Shown piece by piece: positions 8,271 to 16,592 of a stretch of 64,000 nucleotides of DNA (its first letter is position 1; each line of letters starts with the position of its first letter). The notes beneath the pieces were generated by a model. That model had not been told where the DNA came from. It was given only the letters and a program-made list of their open reading frames with translations, and did not search any database. The position numbers were made by a program, and so were the translations under genes. The DNA lies in NCBI RefSeq assembly GCF_000741135.1, contig NZ_JGYU01000008.1, positions 26,041 through 90,040 of the forward strand, in the 5' to 3' direction. Source of the stretch: Bifidobacterium choerinum (GTDB lineage Bacteria > Actinomycetota > Actinomycetes > Actinomycetales > Bifidobacteriaceae).

Positions 8271-10610
8271 TCAGTGCTGCTGCGCGTCGCGGCCGCGGAT
8301 GCGGCGCATGCGCGGCTGTGCGGAGTCCTTCGCTCCGGTCAGCCGGTAGACGTCGAAGACGCCGTCGATCTTGCGCACCGCCGACAGCAGCGTGTTCAGA
8401 TGCTGCGGGTCGGCCATCTCGAAGCTGAACTGGCTCGTGGCGACGCGGTCCGAGCCGGTCGCGATCGAACCGGACAGGATGTTGACGCCGTGGTCGGAGA
8501 GCACGCGCGTCACGTCCGAAAGCAGATGCGGACGGTCAAGCGCCTCGACCTGGATGCGCACCATGAACAGGCCCTTGTCGTTCGTCCACGACACTTCGAC
8601 GACGCGTTCGGGTTCACGGTGTTTGAGGTTGATCATGTTGAGGCAGTCGACGCGGTGCACCGAGACGCCCTCGTTGCGCGTGATGAAGCCGATGATGCTG
8701 TCGCCGGGCACCGGCATGCAACATTTGGCGAGCTTGACCCAGATGTCGGTGACTCCCTTGACGGCGATGCCCGGGCCGGAGCCGGCGTGGCGGCGCTTGG
8801 GCACGCGCAGCGGCAGCACCTCCTCCTCCGCCTCCTCGGCGACCTCGTCGCTGCCGGCGTCCTTGACCAGATGGGAGATGACGTTCTGTGTCGAGACCTG
8901 CCCCTCGCCGATCGCCGCGTAGACCGCTTCGGCGTTCGGCAGGTTGAGGTCGTCGGCCACGCCGACCATCGCCTCCGGCGTCAGCAGCGCGTTGACCGGC
9001 AGGTTGCGTTTGCGAATCGCGCGCGTCAGCTCGTCGCGGCCCTCCTCGATCGCCTCGGTGCGCCGCTCCTTGCTGAACCATTGGCGGATCTTGTTGCGGG
9101 CCTTCGGGCTTTTGACGAAGCTCAGCCAGTCGCGCGACGGGCCGGCCGTATCCGACTTGCTCGTGAGGACCTCAACGGTGTCGCCGTTCTCGAGCGTCGT
9201 GTCGAGCGGGACGAGACGCCCGTTGACGCGCGCGCCCATCGTGCGGTGACCCACCTCGGTGTGCACGGCGTACGCGAAGTCGACCGGCGTGGCGTCCGCC
9301 GGCAGCGAGACGATCTTGCCCTTCGGCGTGAACACGTACACTTCGGCCGAACCGAGGTCCTCCTTGAGTGAACCGAGGAACTCGTTCGAATCCGGCGTCT
9401 CGCTCGTCCAGTCGGCGAGCTGCTGGATCCATTTGAGGTTGTCGGCCTCCTCGAGCTCCTGCCTGCCGCGTTCGCGGTCCGCCTTGTCCGGCGTGCTCAG
9501 CGCGCGTCCGGCCTGCCCGTTCGCCTTGTACTTCCAGTGCGCGGCGATGCCGAACTCGGCGCGCCGGTGCATGTCCCACGTGCGGATCTGGATCTCGACC
9601 GGCTTGCCGCCGGGGCCGACGACCGTCGTGTGCAGGCTCTGGTACATGTTGAGCTTCGGCATCGCGATGTAGTCCTTGAACCGGCCCGGCACCGGGCTCC
9701 AGCGCGCATGCACGGCGCCGAGCACGGCATAGCAGTCCTGGATTGTGTCGACGATGATGCGCACGCCGACGAGGTCGTAGATGTCGGAGAAATCATGGCC
9801 GCGCACGATCATCTTCTGATAGATCGAGAAGTAGTCCTTCGGTCGTCCGGTGACCATCGCGTGGATGTTGAGATCCCCCAGATCCTCGTTGATCTCGGCG
9901 ATGATCTGCTTGAGGTAGACCTCGCGCTGGCCGGCGCGGTGCGCGACGAGCATGACGATTTCGTTGTAGATCTTCGGGTAGAGGACCTTGAAACTCAGCT
10001 CCTCGAGCTCCGTCTTGATCGCGTTCATGCCCAGACGGTTCGCGAGCGGCGCGTAGACGTCGAGCGTCTCGCGCGCCTTGCGTTGCGCGCTCGACGGCTT
10101 GACGTAGCGCCAGGTGCGCGCGTTGTGTACGCGGTCGGCGAGCTTGACGACGAGCACGCGCACGTCGCGGCTCATCGCGACGACCATCTTGCGGATCGTC
10201 TCCGCCTGCGCCGAGTCGCCGTAGTCCATCTTCGTCAGCTTCGTGACGCCGTCGACGAGCCCGGCCACCGTGTCGCCAAACTCGGCGCGGCATTCCTCGA
10301 GCGTGTAGTCGGTGTCCTCGACCGTGTCGTGCAGGAGGCCTGCTGCGACGACGAGCGGACCCATGCCGAGGTCGGCGAGGATCTGCGCGACGGCGAGCGG
10401 GTGGATGATGTACGGCTCGCCGGATTTGCGGCGCTGCGTCGAATGCTGGCGTACGGCGCGCTGGTAGGCGCGCGAGAGGATCTCCATGTCCTCGTCCGGA
10501 TGGTGCTGCCTGCAGATCGCCAGGATCGGGGCGAGCGGATCCAACGGATTGGCGCTGATTTCGCAGCCGAGCATGTTGGCCGGCTGCATCTCCTCGTCCA
10601 CGTTCACCAT
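8271..10610 (-). CDS. rel: Bifunctional (p)ppGpp synthetase/hydrolase Rel
   Basis: This 779-residue long RSH enzyme makes and degrades the alarmone (p)ppGpp. In order: an HD hydrolase domain with intact LLHDTVEDTDY, a synthetase domain (GVRIIVDTIQDCY, PKLNMYQSLHTTV, EIQIRTWDMHRRAEFG), a TGS domain (YVFTPKGKIVSLPADAT), a helical/zinc-finger region (KCCMPVPGD) and a C-terminal ACT domain (FEMADPQHLNTLLSAVR). Both active sites look intact, so it is probably bifunctional. The ATG at 10610 follows GAGGAGAG by six bases. A TAGAAT box at 10662-10667 gives a likely promoter. A second, single-domain synthetase lies near 57.6 kb. Confidence 0.96.
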   Translation of the reverse strand: MVNVDEEMQPANMLGCEISANPLDPLAPILAICRQHHPDEDMEILSRAYQRAVRQHSTQRRKSGEPYIIHPLAVAQILADLGMGPLVVAAGLLHDTVEDTDYTLEECRAEFGDTVAGLVDGVTKLTKMDYGDSAQAETIRKMVVAMSRDVRVLVVKLADRVHNARTWRYVKPSSAQRKARETLDVYAPLANRLGMNAIKTELEELSFKVLYPKIYNEIVMLVAHRAGQREVYLKQIIAEINEDLGDLNIHAMVTGRPKDYFSIYQKMIVRGHDFSDIYDLVGVRIIVDTIQDCYAVLGAVHARWSPVPGRFKDYIAMPKLNMYQSLHTTVVGPGGKPVEIQIRTWDMHRRAEFGIAAHWKYKANGQAGRALSTPDKADRERGRQELEEADNLKWIQQLADWTSETPDSNEFLGSLKEDLGSAEVYVFTPKGKIVSLPADATPVDFAYAVHTEVGHRTMGARVNGRLVPLDTTLENGDTVEVLTSKSDTAGPSRDWLSFVKSPKARNKIRQWFSKERRTEAIEEGRDELTRAIRKRNLPVNALLTPEAMVGVADDLNLPNAEAVYAAIGEGQVSTQNVISHLVKDAGSDEVAEEAEEEVLPLRVPKRRHAGSGPGIAVKGVTDIWVKLAKCCMPVPGDSIIGFITRNEGVSVHRVDCLNMINLKHREPERVVEVSWTNDKGLFMVRIQVEALDRPHLLSDVTRVLSDHGVNILSGSIATGSDRVATSQFSFEMADPQHLNTLLSAVRKIDGVFDVYRLTGAKDSAQPRMRRIRGRDAQQH

Positions 10611-10661
10611 CGTCCACTCTCCTCTCGTATCGCCGCGCCGTCTTCCCACGGGCGTCATTTC

Positions 10662-10667
10662 ATTCTA
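10662..10667 (-). promoter_or_regulatory. -10 box of rel
   Basis: TAGAAT on the minus strand about 50 bases before the rel ATG; the -35 region is poorly conserved. Confidence 0.4.
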
Positions 10668-10696
10668 CGCGCGGCGCGCCGGACGACGGCGCGTGT

Positions 10697-11167
10697 TCAC
10701 ATCCCCGTCGAACCGAAGCCGCGTTCCGCCCGGTCCGAACCGGGCAGCGCCGCGGCCGGCACGAAGGTCGCCTCGACGTAGCGTTGGATGACGAGCTGCG
10801 CGATGCGGTCCCCCGGCTCGAAGACGGCGGTCTCATGGGCATCGAGGTTGATCAGCGGCACCATGATCTCGCCACGGTATCCGGCGTCGATCGTGCCGGG
10901 CGCGTTGAGCACCGTCACGCCCCGTTTGACGGCCAGTCCCGAGCGCGGGTGCACGAGCGCCACGTATCCGGCCGGCAGCGCGATGCGCACGCCGGTGTGC
11001 ACGAGCGCGCGCTCGAAGGGGCCGAGTTCCAGATGGTCGGTCGTGCTCAGGTCGGCGCCGGCATCACCGGCGTGCGCGTAGCGCAATTCGACAGGATGCC
11101 CCGGATCGACCGGGCAGACGAGCACTTCGGTGGATTCGGGCTCGTTGTAGGCGGAATCGAAGCTCAT
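10697..11167 (-). CDS. dut: dUTP diphosphatase
   Basis: This 156-residue trimeric dUTPase hydrolyses dUTP to dUMP and pyrophosphate, keeping uracil out of DNA and feeding thymidylate synthesis. Motifs 1-5 are visible: AGDAGADL, HPRSGLAVKRG, NAPGTIDAGYRGE (catalytic Asp), GDRIAQLVIQ, and the C-terminal flap RAERGFGSTG. The ATG overlaps the stop of the DUF4193 gene by one base (TGATG), so the two are translationally coupled. Confidence 0.97.
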   Translation of the reverse strand: MSFDSAYNEPESTEVLVCPVDPGHPVELRYAHAGDAGADLSTTDHLELGPFERALVHTGVRIALPAGYVALVHPRSGLAVKRGVTVLNAPGTIDAGYRGEIMVPLINLDAHETAVFEPGDRIAQLVIQRYVEATFVPAAALPGSDRAERGFGSTGM

Positions 11168-11460
11168 CAGGCCACACACTCCTTGCACACCGGCTGGCCG
11201 TCGGGCGTCGTGTACGCGAGCTGGCTGCGGTGCTTGACGAGGAAGCATTCGGAGCAGATGAACTCGTCGCCCTGCATCGGGATGACGGTCACCGACGCGT
11301 CCTCGTTGCTCAGGTCGGCGCCTGGCAGCTCGTAGTCCTCGGCGATCGCGTTCTCGTCGTCGTCCATGTCGGTCGCGGAGTTCTGCGAGCTCTTGCCGAG
11401 CGCCTGCAGCGACTCCTCGTCCTCGTCCTTGTTGCGCGGGGAATCATAATCCTGTGCCAT
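11167..11460 (-). CDS. DUF4193 zinc-ribbon protein
   Basis: This small acidic actinobacterial protein has 97 residues. The N-terminal half is disordered and Asp/Glu-rich (KDEDEESLQALG, TDMDDDENAIAEDYELPG). The C-terminal half holds two Cys-x2-Cys pairs (FICSECFLVKHRSQL and VCKECVA) that should form one zinc ribbon. The family is conserved in actinobacteria and often sits beside dut and sepH, as here; its role is not established. Related proteins of this shape bind RNA polymerase, but that is only an inference by analogy. It shares an intergenic region with the divergent sepH gene. Confidence 0.9.
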   Translation of the reverse strand: MAQDYDSPRNKDEDEESLQALGKSSQNSATDMDDDENAIAEDYELPGADLSNEDASVTVIPMQGDEFICSECFLVKHRSQLAYTTPDGQPVCKECVA

Positions 11461-11619
11461 AGCGATTCCTTTCATCGATTGATGGCGGCTTATCATTGCG
11501 ACGCACCATACAATACATGGTTTTCCCCGCATAGGATACACGATGAGACCGTTACGCAAAATCCGACATGTGGGGCACAATGGAAAGCGTTCACATTCTG
11601 GATGAAAGAGGTGTTGGCT

Positions 11620-12630
11620 ATGGCAGGTGACTCCTACCCGGTTGCACGATTCGATCACGTCACGAAGACCGGCCTGCTGGTGTTCGCCGTGGACGGCGCC
11701 TCCTTCGCCGTGGACGTCGACGAGACGCTCGAGCGCGCGCTTCTCGAGGCCAAGCAGCTCAAGGCGGAGCACCACGGCGAGGAGACGCCCGCGCAGCAGC
11801 GTACATTGCCGATCTCGCAGATCCAGACGCTCATCCGCGCCGGCATGGAACCCGATCAGGTCGCCGAACGCTATGGGCTGAGCCCGATCCTCGTACGCCG
11901 CTTCTCATCGGCCGTCGAATCGGAGAAAAGCTACGCGATCGAGCAGTTCCTGCGCGTCCCCGCACCCAAGGAGTCGCGGATGCGCGCACTCGGCGACGTC
12001 ATCGAACGCACCTTCGCCGCGGCGCGGGTGCGGCGCGACGAGGTCGAGTGGAAGGCGACGCGGCGCGGTCTCGAGCCGTGGCGCATCACCGCCTCCTTCA
12101 CGTCCGCCGGCCACCCGATCCATGCGGAATGGTCGTGGAACATGCATGACAATTCGGTCGTATGCATCAACAACGCCGCGCGCAAGCTCATCGGCGAGAC
12201 GAACCCGACGACGGCCGCCGCGAACGGAGGCGACGACGTGCCCGACGACGCGATCCCCTCATCGATCTCACTGCCCGGCGATTCGGCACGTTCCGCCCGC
12301 ATCGAGCAGACGGTCGCCGCCTGGGGCCAGCCGCACAACGCCCCGGCAGATACGCCGGCAGCGCAACGGCCGGCCCCCGCCATCGACGTTCCGCTGCCGC
12401 AGCAGCCACAGGAGCCGAAGGACGCCGCGCAGCAGGCTCCGTCATCGCCGGCGCAATCCGACGACGCATCCCCCGCCGCCGCAGGAGACGTCGCACATGA
12501 CGTCGCGCACGACGACGCCGCGCACGACGAGACGCATCATGACGGCCCCAAACCCGAGCGCCGCACCGACCGCCACCGTCCCCCGGTCCCCAGCTGGGAC
12601 GAGATCATGTTCGGCAAGCCGAAGGCCTAG
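11620..12630 (+). CDS. sepH: SepH-like septation protein (DUF3071)
   Basis: This 336-residue protein matches the actinobacterial SepH family, which binds FtsZ through a helix-turn-helix segment and promotes Z-ring assembly. The conserved DUF3071 part covers about residues 1-180 and includes the HTH-like stretch AGMEPDQVAERYGLSPILVR. It is followed by a ~150-residue Pro/Ala/Asp-rich disordered tail ending in WDEIMFGKPK, a short conserved C-terminal motif. The ATG at 11620 has AGAGG upstream. It lies divergent to DUF4193-dut, a known actinobacterial neighbourhood. Confidence 0.88.
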   Translation: MAGDSYPVARFDHVTKTGLLVFAVDGASFAVDVDETLERALLEAKQLKAEHHGEETPAQQRTLPISQIQTLIRAGMEPDQVAERYGLSPILVRRFSSAVESEKSYAIEQFLRVPAPKESRMRALGDVIERTFAAARVRRDEVEWKATRRGLEPWRITASFTSAGHPIHAEWSWNMHDNSVVCINNAARKLIGETNPTTAAANGGDDVPDDAIPSSISLPGDSARSARIEQTVAAWGQPHNAPADTPAAQRPAPAIDVPLPQQPQEPKDAAQQAPSSPAQSDDASPAAAGDVAHDVAHDDAAHDETHHDGPKPERRTDRHRPPVPSWDEIMFGKPKA

Positions 12631-12701
12631 CCGAACCGAATGTCACCGCCGGCTCCCTTTTCGCAACCGCGTTCGATGCCGTCGGCGGTTTCGTTCCTGG
12701 C

Positions 12702-13970
12702 TCAGACCATGTCGATGATGCACGGGATGTCCATCTCGAGCATCGTCTGCGAACCGTGCACGCCCGGCATCGCCATCGCGAGTTCGTTCTGCGTGCGCGA
12801 ATAGACGATCGTCACGTCGTCGGCCGCCTCGACGACGAGGTCGCCGAGCACCTGCCTGGTCTCCTCGCTGACCGGCCCGTAGAATCCCGCGTCGATCGCC
12901 TCGTTCTTCGTGCGCACCCAGGCGAGTCCGTCGAGCCGCGCACGCCAGCGCGCGGCGAGCATGTCCACGTCGGCGCCGTCGGCCGCATACACCATGACCG
13001 AGCGCGGTTCGCCGCCGATCATCCTCACGCCGTCGAGCAGCTGCGGTTCGGCGGCGACGTCGATCTGACGCTCCAGGTCGATCGCGACCATGCCGTGGTC
13101 GGCGACGACGACGATCACGGTGCCATGCGGTGCGAGCCTGCGCAACGTCTCCAGCTGTCCATCGATCTTCTCGAGCGTCGTCGTCCACTGTTCGGAGCGC
13201 CACCCTTCGGCGTGGCCTGTCTTGTCGATGTCGCGCAGGTACAGATAGGTCAGTCCCGGCTCCTTCGCGCTGTCGGCGGCCGCGCGGACGCGGCCGAGCG
13301 GATTGTCCTTGCCGATGTAGTGCGCGCCGCGCAGCGCCGCGCGCGTCAGCGGCGACGCCATGAAGCGCGTCAGACCGACGCTCGTGACGCGCACATCTTG
13401 CGCTGCGAGCTTCTCGAAGACGGTCTCGACGCGCTGCAGCTCCTCGGGATGCGGCGCGCCTCGGAACTGGATGAGCTGGCAGATCTCGTCGGTGAGCGGA
13501 TTGCGCTGCGTGTATCCGGTCATCGACGTCAATCCCGGGCAGGTGCCGGTGCCGAAGGTCGCCATCGCCGCCGCCGTCGTGCTCGGCGAGCAGGTGGAGA
13601 TCGGCCGGTCGTTCGCCGCGTCGTGCAGCAATGCGCGCAGATATGGCGCGTGCCCGAGGCTCATCTTGAGGTTCCAGAACCCCAGGCCGTCGACGAGCAC
13701 GACGATTGCGCTGCGCGCCTCGGGGATGCCGAGCGCGGCGGCGAGCTCGGCGGGCTCTTTATGCACGGCCGTCGTCGTCGGCGCGCCGATCGCCGCGCTC
13801 AGCGCCGGCAGCACCGACGACAGGTGCAGCGCTCCCCCGCGCGGCGCCGTGTCCGCCGGCGTGAACGGCGCGGGCACGTCGCAGCCTCGCATCTGGTCGA
13901 TCGTGTCGCCGTACTGCGCGGTGGGCACGAATTGCAATAGGGTCGCCATATCCGGAACGTCGATGCTCAT
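12702..13970 (-). CDS. Alkaline-phosphatase-superfamily phosphodiesterase
   Basis: This ~422-residue protein of the type I phosphodiesterase/nucleotide pyrophosphatase group has VVLVDGLGFWNL (first metal Asp), the nucleophile Thr region STCSPSTTAAAMATFGTG, DIDKTGH (metal Asp/His) and VVADHGMV (Asp/His). There is no signal peptide or membrane span, so it seems cytoplasmic, unlike many relatives. It could hydrolyse phosphodiesters or phosphonates; the substrate is unknown. Two ATGs (13970 and 13979) are possible: GGAGG overlaps the upstream one and is only two bases from the downstream one, so the start is uncertain. Confidence 0.85.
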   Translation of the reverse strand: MSIDVPDMATLLQFVPTAQYGDTIDQMRGCDVPAPFTPADTAPRGGALHLSSVLPALSAAIGAPTTTAVHKEPAELAAALGIPEARSAIVVLVDGLGFWNLKMSLGHAPYLRALLHDAANDRPISTCSPSTTAAAMATFGTGTCPGLTSMTGYTQRNPLTDEICQLIQFRGAPHPEELQRVETVFEKLAAQDVRVTSVGLTRFMASPLTRAALRGAHYIGKDNPLGRVRAAADSAKEPGLTYLYLRDIDKTGHAEGWRSEQWTTTLEKIDGQLETLRRLAPHGTVIVVVADHGMVAIDLERQIDVAAEPQLLDGVRMIGGEPRSVMVYAADGADVDMLAARWRARLDGLAWVRTKNEAIDAGFYGPVSEETRQVLGDLVVEAADDVTIVYSRTQNELAMAMPGVHGSQTMLEMDIPCIIDMV

Positions 13971-14269
13971 GGCCTCCATTCAAGCGCGGTTGCCGGACGC
14001 CGGTGGCCGCGGAACGGGCCCGGAGCCACCAACGCGCCCATAGCAGACACATGCGACGACGATGGATGTACGATGTAAGAAACGTACGGGTTCACGTCAT
14101 AATCGTCACGGGGAATCATGACGATACATGCGTGGGGGCCGACATTTCTGACACGTCATCGGGAGCTTATGACATCGGGGCATGTCGGACGCATCCGGCG
14201 TTGTATAACGATTTCCGCTTATCGGTGCTAGTGGAGAAGGCTGGTGGGCACGAGCAGGAAAGGGAAATC
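13971..14269. other. Intergenic region upstream of the LytTR regulator
   Basis: No convincing gene. It has lower GC than its surroundings. An ATCGTCA...TGACGAT inverted repeat spans about 14102-14125, and short direct repeats of CATCGGG lie around 14155-14180. TATAAC at 14204-14209 is a candidate -10 about 60 bases before the regulator start. The repeats could be regulator binding sites, but no defined LytTR consensus was matched. Confidence 0.35.
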
Positions 14270-14968
14270 ATGTACCGTATCGCGATTGTGGATGACGACG
14301 CCGGGCAATGCGCCGGCCTGCACGACATGCTCCGGGAACTCATTCCCGCGGAACTCGACTGCGGGATCGACATGTACGCCAGTCTGGGCGAACTCGACGG
14401 GCAGCAGGTGGACATCGTCTTCGCCGACATCTGCCTGGCGGACGGCGAGAACGCCATCGAGGAGGTGATGCAGCTGTTCTCCGACCGTCCGGCGGTCCAG
14501 GTGATCTACGTGACCGGGCACGTCGAATACTGCTCGGCCGTCTACGACACGCGTCATATCGGATTCCTCGTCAAGCCGGTGCGGCGTCAGGAGCTGGCCG
14601 ACGCGTTCCACCGCGCGCTGAACCGGTTGTGCGACCTGCGCGAGCAGCCCTTCGCCGTGCGCTTCAACAATACCTCCTACGTCGTCAGGCCAGCGCAGGT
14701 CATGTATGTGGAGAGCAAGCTGCGCGTGGCCGTCTTCCACTGCGAGAACAACGGCACCGTGCGCACGTACATGAAGCTGTCCGACGTCGCCGAACGCCTG
14801 CCGTCGCGCTTCCACCGCTGCCATTCGAGCTATCTGGTGAACTTCGACTTCGTCAACGCGATCACGAAGAACGACTTCGTGCTGACCGACGGCACGCATG
14901 TGCCGATCAGCCATCTCCGACCTCATCGATACCACGCTCCGCTCTCTGCCGTTCGTCACAATCAGTAG
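14270..14968 (+). CDS. LytTR-family response regulator, probable 3' frameshift
   Basis: This 232-residue response regulator of the AgrA/LytR type has a receiver domain (VDDDAGQCAGL; phospho-acceptor Asp53 in VFADICL; VTGH; Lys in FLVKPV) and a LytTR DNA-binding domain from about residue 130 (FNNTSYVVRPAQVMYVES, RCHSSYLVNFDFV). No sensor kinase gene is adjacent. After VPIS (about 14911) the annotated frame switches to AT-ending codons. The +1 frame continues as ISDLIDTTLRSLPFV with GC-ending codons to a TGA at 14979-14981, which looks like the true C-terminus. So either a recent small indel or a sequence error changed the last ~20 residues. AGGAAAGGG precedes the ATG. Confidence 0.88.
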   Translation: MYRIAIVDDDAGQCAGLHDMLRELIPAELDCGIDMYASLGELDGQQVDIVFADICLADGENAIEEVMQLFSDRPAVQVIYVTGHVEYCSAVYDTRHIGFLVKPVRRQELADAFHRALNRLCDLREQPFAVRFNNTSYVVRPAQVMYVESKLRVAVFHCENNGTVRTYMKLSDVAERLPSRFHRCHSSYLVNFDFVNAITKNDFVLTDGTHVPISHLRPHRYHAPLSAVRHNQ

Positions 14969-15266
14969 GGTCCACGATTGACCCTGTCGGCATCCACATT
15001 GCCAACACGACGGTCGCACATGTCGAGAGAAGTGAGAAATGGTCGACTACTCGTAAGAAAAAACACATCTCCGCTTCTCGGCAATCATCGTCTCGATACG
15101 GCATCCTATATGCCGAAGTACGATGTGCGACAAAGCGCAGATGCACAATCGACCACAGAGCACAATCGGCCATGACGACACCGGCATCGAGGCATCTGAA
15201 TAACGCATCAGATCTATGCCGCTCATATCACTGCACATGCACAATCAGCCTGCGAAGGACGACATA
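14969..15266. other. Gap between LytTR regulator and small peptide gene
   Basis: No open frame here shows coding character. Base composition drops to roughly half GC, clearly below the genes on either side. No hairpin terminator or clear promoter was identified. Confidence 0.4.
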
Positions 15267-15458
15267 ATGAAGATATCGGAAGAAGAACCTCAGCACCAGA
15301 GCTCGTCGGCAAGCGGCATGAACGCATACGACGAGAATGCCGAATCAACACGCATCATCCGAATCGCCGATCTTTCCTGGCTCTTCGAGAAACGGAACAA
15401 GGAATACCACGCCGACGAGGAACCATTCGGAAACGCCGTGGGCACGGAATCGTTGTAG
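15267..15458 (+). CDS. 63-residue unknown peptide
   Basis: This short acidic peptide is Ser/Glu/Asn-rich at its N-terminus (MKISEEEPQHQSSSASG) and has a more ordered middle (TRIIRIADLSWLFEKRNKEY). A good AAGGA ribosome site lies 7 bases before the ATG, and codon use is plausible. No cysteine, double-glycine or signal peptide is visible. It follows the LytTR regulator on the same strand, a regulator class that often controls secreted peptides, but no modification enzyme or dedicated exporter is adjacent on this strand. I do not recognise it. It may be a real small gene or a chance frame with a good ribosome site. Confidence 0.5.
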   Translation: MKISEEEPQHQSSSASGMNAYDENAESTRIIRIADLSWLFEKRNKEYHADEEPFGNAVGTESL

Positions 15459-15502
15459 ACATCGACGCTGCTACAGGCGACACGGTACCGGCGCCCCGCC
15501 CC

Positions 15503-16525
15503 TCACTCCCTGCCGAGGTTGTTCGTGTTCTTGAAGCGGTGCACGAGCAGGTCGGCGATGACGAACAACGCGAGCGCTGAGCAGCCGAGGATGATCCACG
15601 CCTTCGCGATATGCCAGTCGTTGTAGAGGTAGTCGTCGCTGTATTTGAAGCCGCCGCCGTCGAGCATCTCGTCCTTCATGCCGGACGGGCAGTAGGACAG
15701 GTCGTCGGGAAGCTTCGGCTTCCCGGCCGCGAGCGCCGAAGGATCGGCGGCCGCGTCGGTCGGCGCCGCGCTCGCCTGCGCGCTGCCGCCCGTCGCCCCG
15801 CCGGACGACGAGTTCTCGTCCTGCTCGGACGGGTCCTTGAGCGGCAGGCAGTTGAGGTCGCTCGTCGTGCCGAGCGCCTCCATGCCCCAACGGCTGATCA
15901 TGCCGTAGGAGATCTTGTTGAGCACGCCCTTGAGTTCGAAGAGCATGCCGCAGAACACGAGTTCGACGATGAGGATGTACGGCGTGACCGACGTAGCCGT
16001 CTCGGCGCTTTTCATCAACGTGGAGACGACCATGCCGAGCGCGTCGGAGGCGTAGAACAGCAGCAGGAACGTGATGTAGTACTCCCAGTAGACGCCGCCC
16101 GGACCGCCGATCAGCGCGCCGCCCGACGGCGGCCGCGCGTCGTAGACGAGCGCGATGCCGGGGAAGCACAGGCACAGCACGGCGCTTTGGAACGCGCACA
16201 GCAAGAACTGCACGATCGCGTTCGCGAGCGTGAACGCGACCGGGTAGAGTCCGGCGGCGAGGTCGGCCTGCAGCACGGTGCGCTGTTTGACGACGACCTG
16301 CACCGAGTTGAACAGGCCGCCCCAGATGCAGGTGCACATCAGCAGGAACGCGACCGATTTCGTGGCCGTCTGCAGATGGAACACGTTGTCGCCGGCGACG
16401 GCGATGACGATCGCGACGCCCGCGATCGGGAACATCATCATGATGACGAGGCTTTTGCCTCCGCGGAACAATAGTTTGAACGCGACGTCCAAACAGTTCG
16501 CGAACTGCCTGAGCACCATCTTCAT
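15503..16525 (-). CDS. ABC-2 type transporter permease
   Basis: This 340-residue membrane protein carries about six hydrophobic spans, with a ~100-residue soluble loop (DLNCLPLKDPSEQDEN through YNDWHIAKAW) before the last span, as in ABCG/ABC-2 permeases. The loop contains two Cys and a low-complexity Ser/Gly/Ala stretch and probably faces outside. It lies 67 bases downstream of the FHA-ABC ATPase gene on the same strand and is its likely partner. Substrate unknown; Rv1747 of Mycobacterium, built in a similar way, exports a lipid-linked product. The ATG at 16525 begins MKMVLRQFANCLDVAF. Confidence 0.85.
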   Translation of the reverse strand: MKMVLRQFANCLDVAFKLLFRGGKSLVIMMMFPIAGVAIVIAVAGDNVFHLQTATKSVAFLLMCTCIWGGLFNSVQVVVKQRTVLQADLAAGLYPVAFTLANAIVQFLLCAFQSAVLCLCFPGIALVYDARPPSGGALIGGPGGVYWEYYITFLLLFYASDALGMVVSTLMKSAETATSVTPYILIVELVFCGMLFELKGVLNKISYGMISRWGMEALGTTSDLNCLPLKDPSEQDENSSSGGATGGSAQASAAPTDAAADPSALAAGKPKLPDDLSYCPSGMKDEMLDGGGFKYSDDYLYNDWHIAKAWIILGCSALALFVIADLLVHRFKNTNNLGRE

Positions 16526-16592
16526 CGTTGCACTCCCCTGCTCTCTGCTCTCATACGCTCTCGTTGTTCGTCCCGGCCGCCCACGCGCCGTC

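Noticed and set aside
12631..12701. Hairpin after sepH as terminator
   Set aside because: The GCCGCC-type arms pair only partly and have a large loop; not strong enough to list.
15267..15458. Lasso peptide or lantibiotic precursor
   Set aside because: No double-glycine leader, no Cys, no core pattern for ring formation and no modification enzyme or protease gene nearby.
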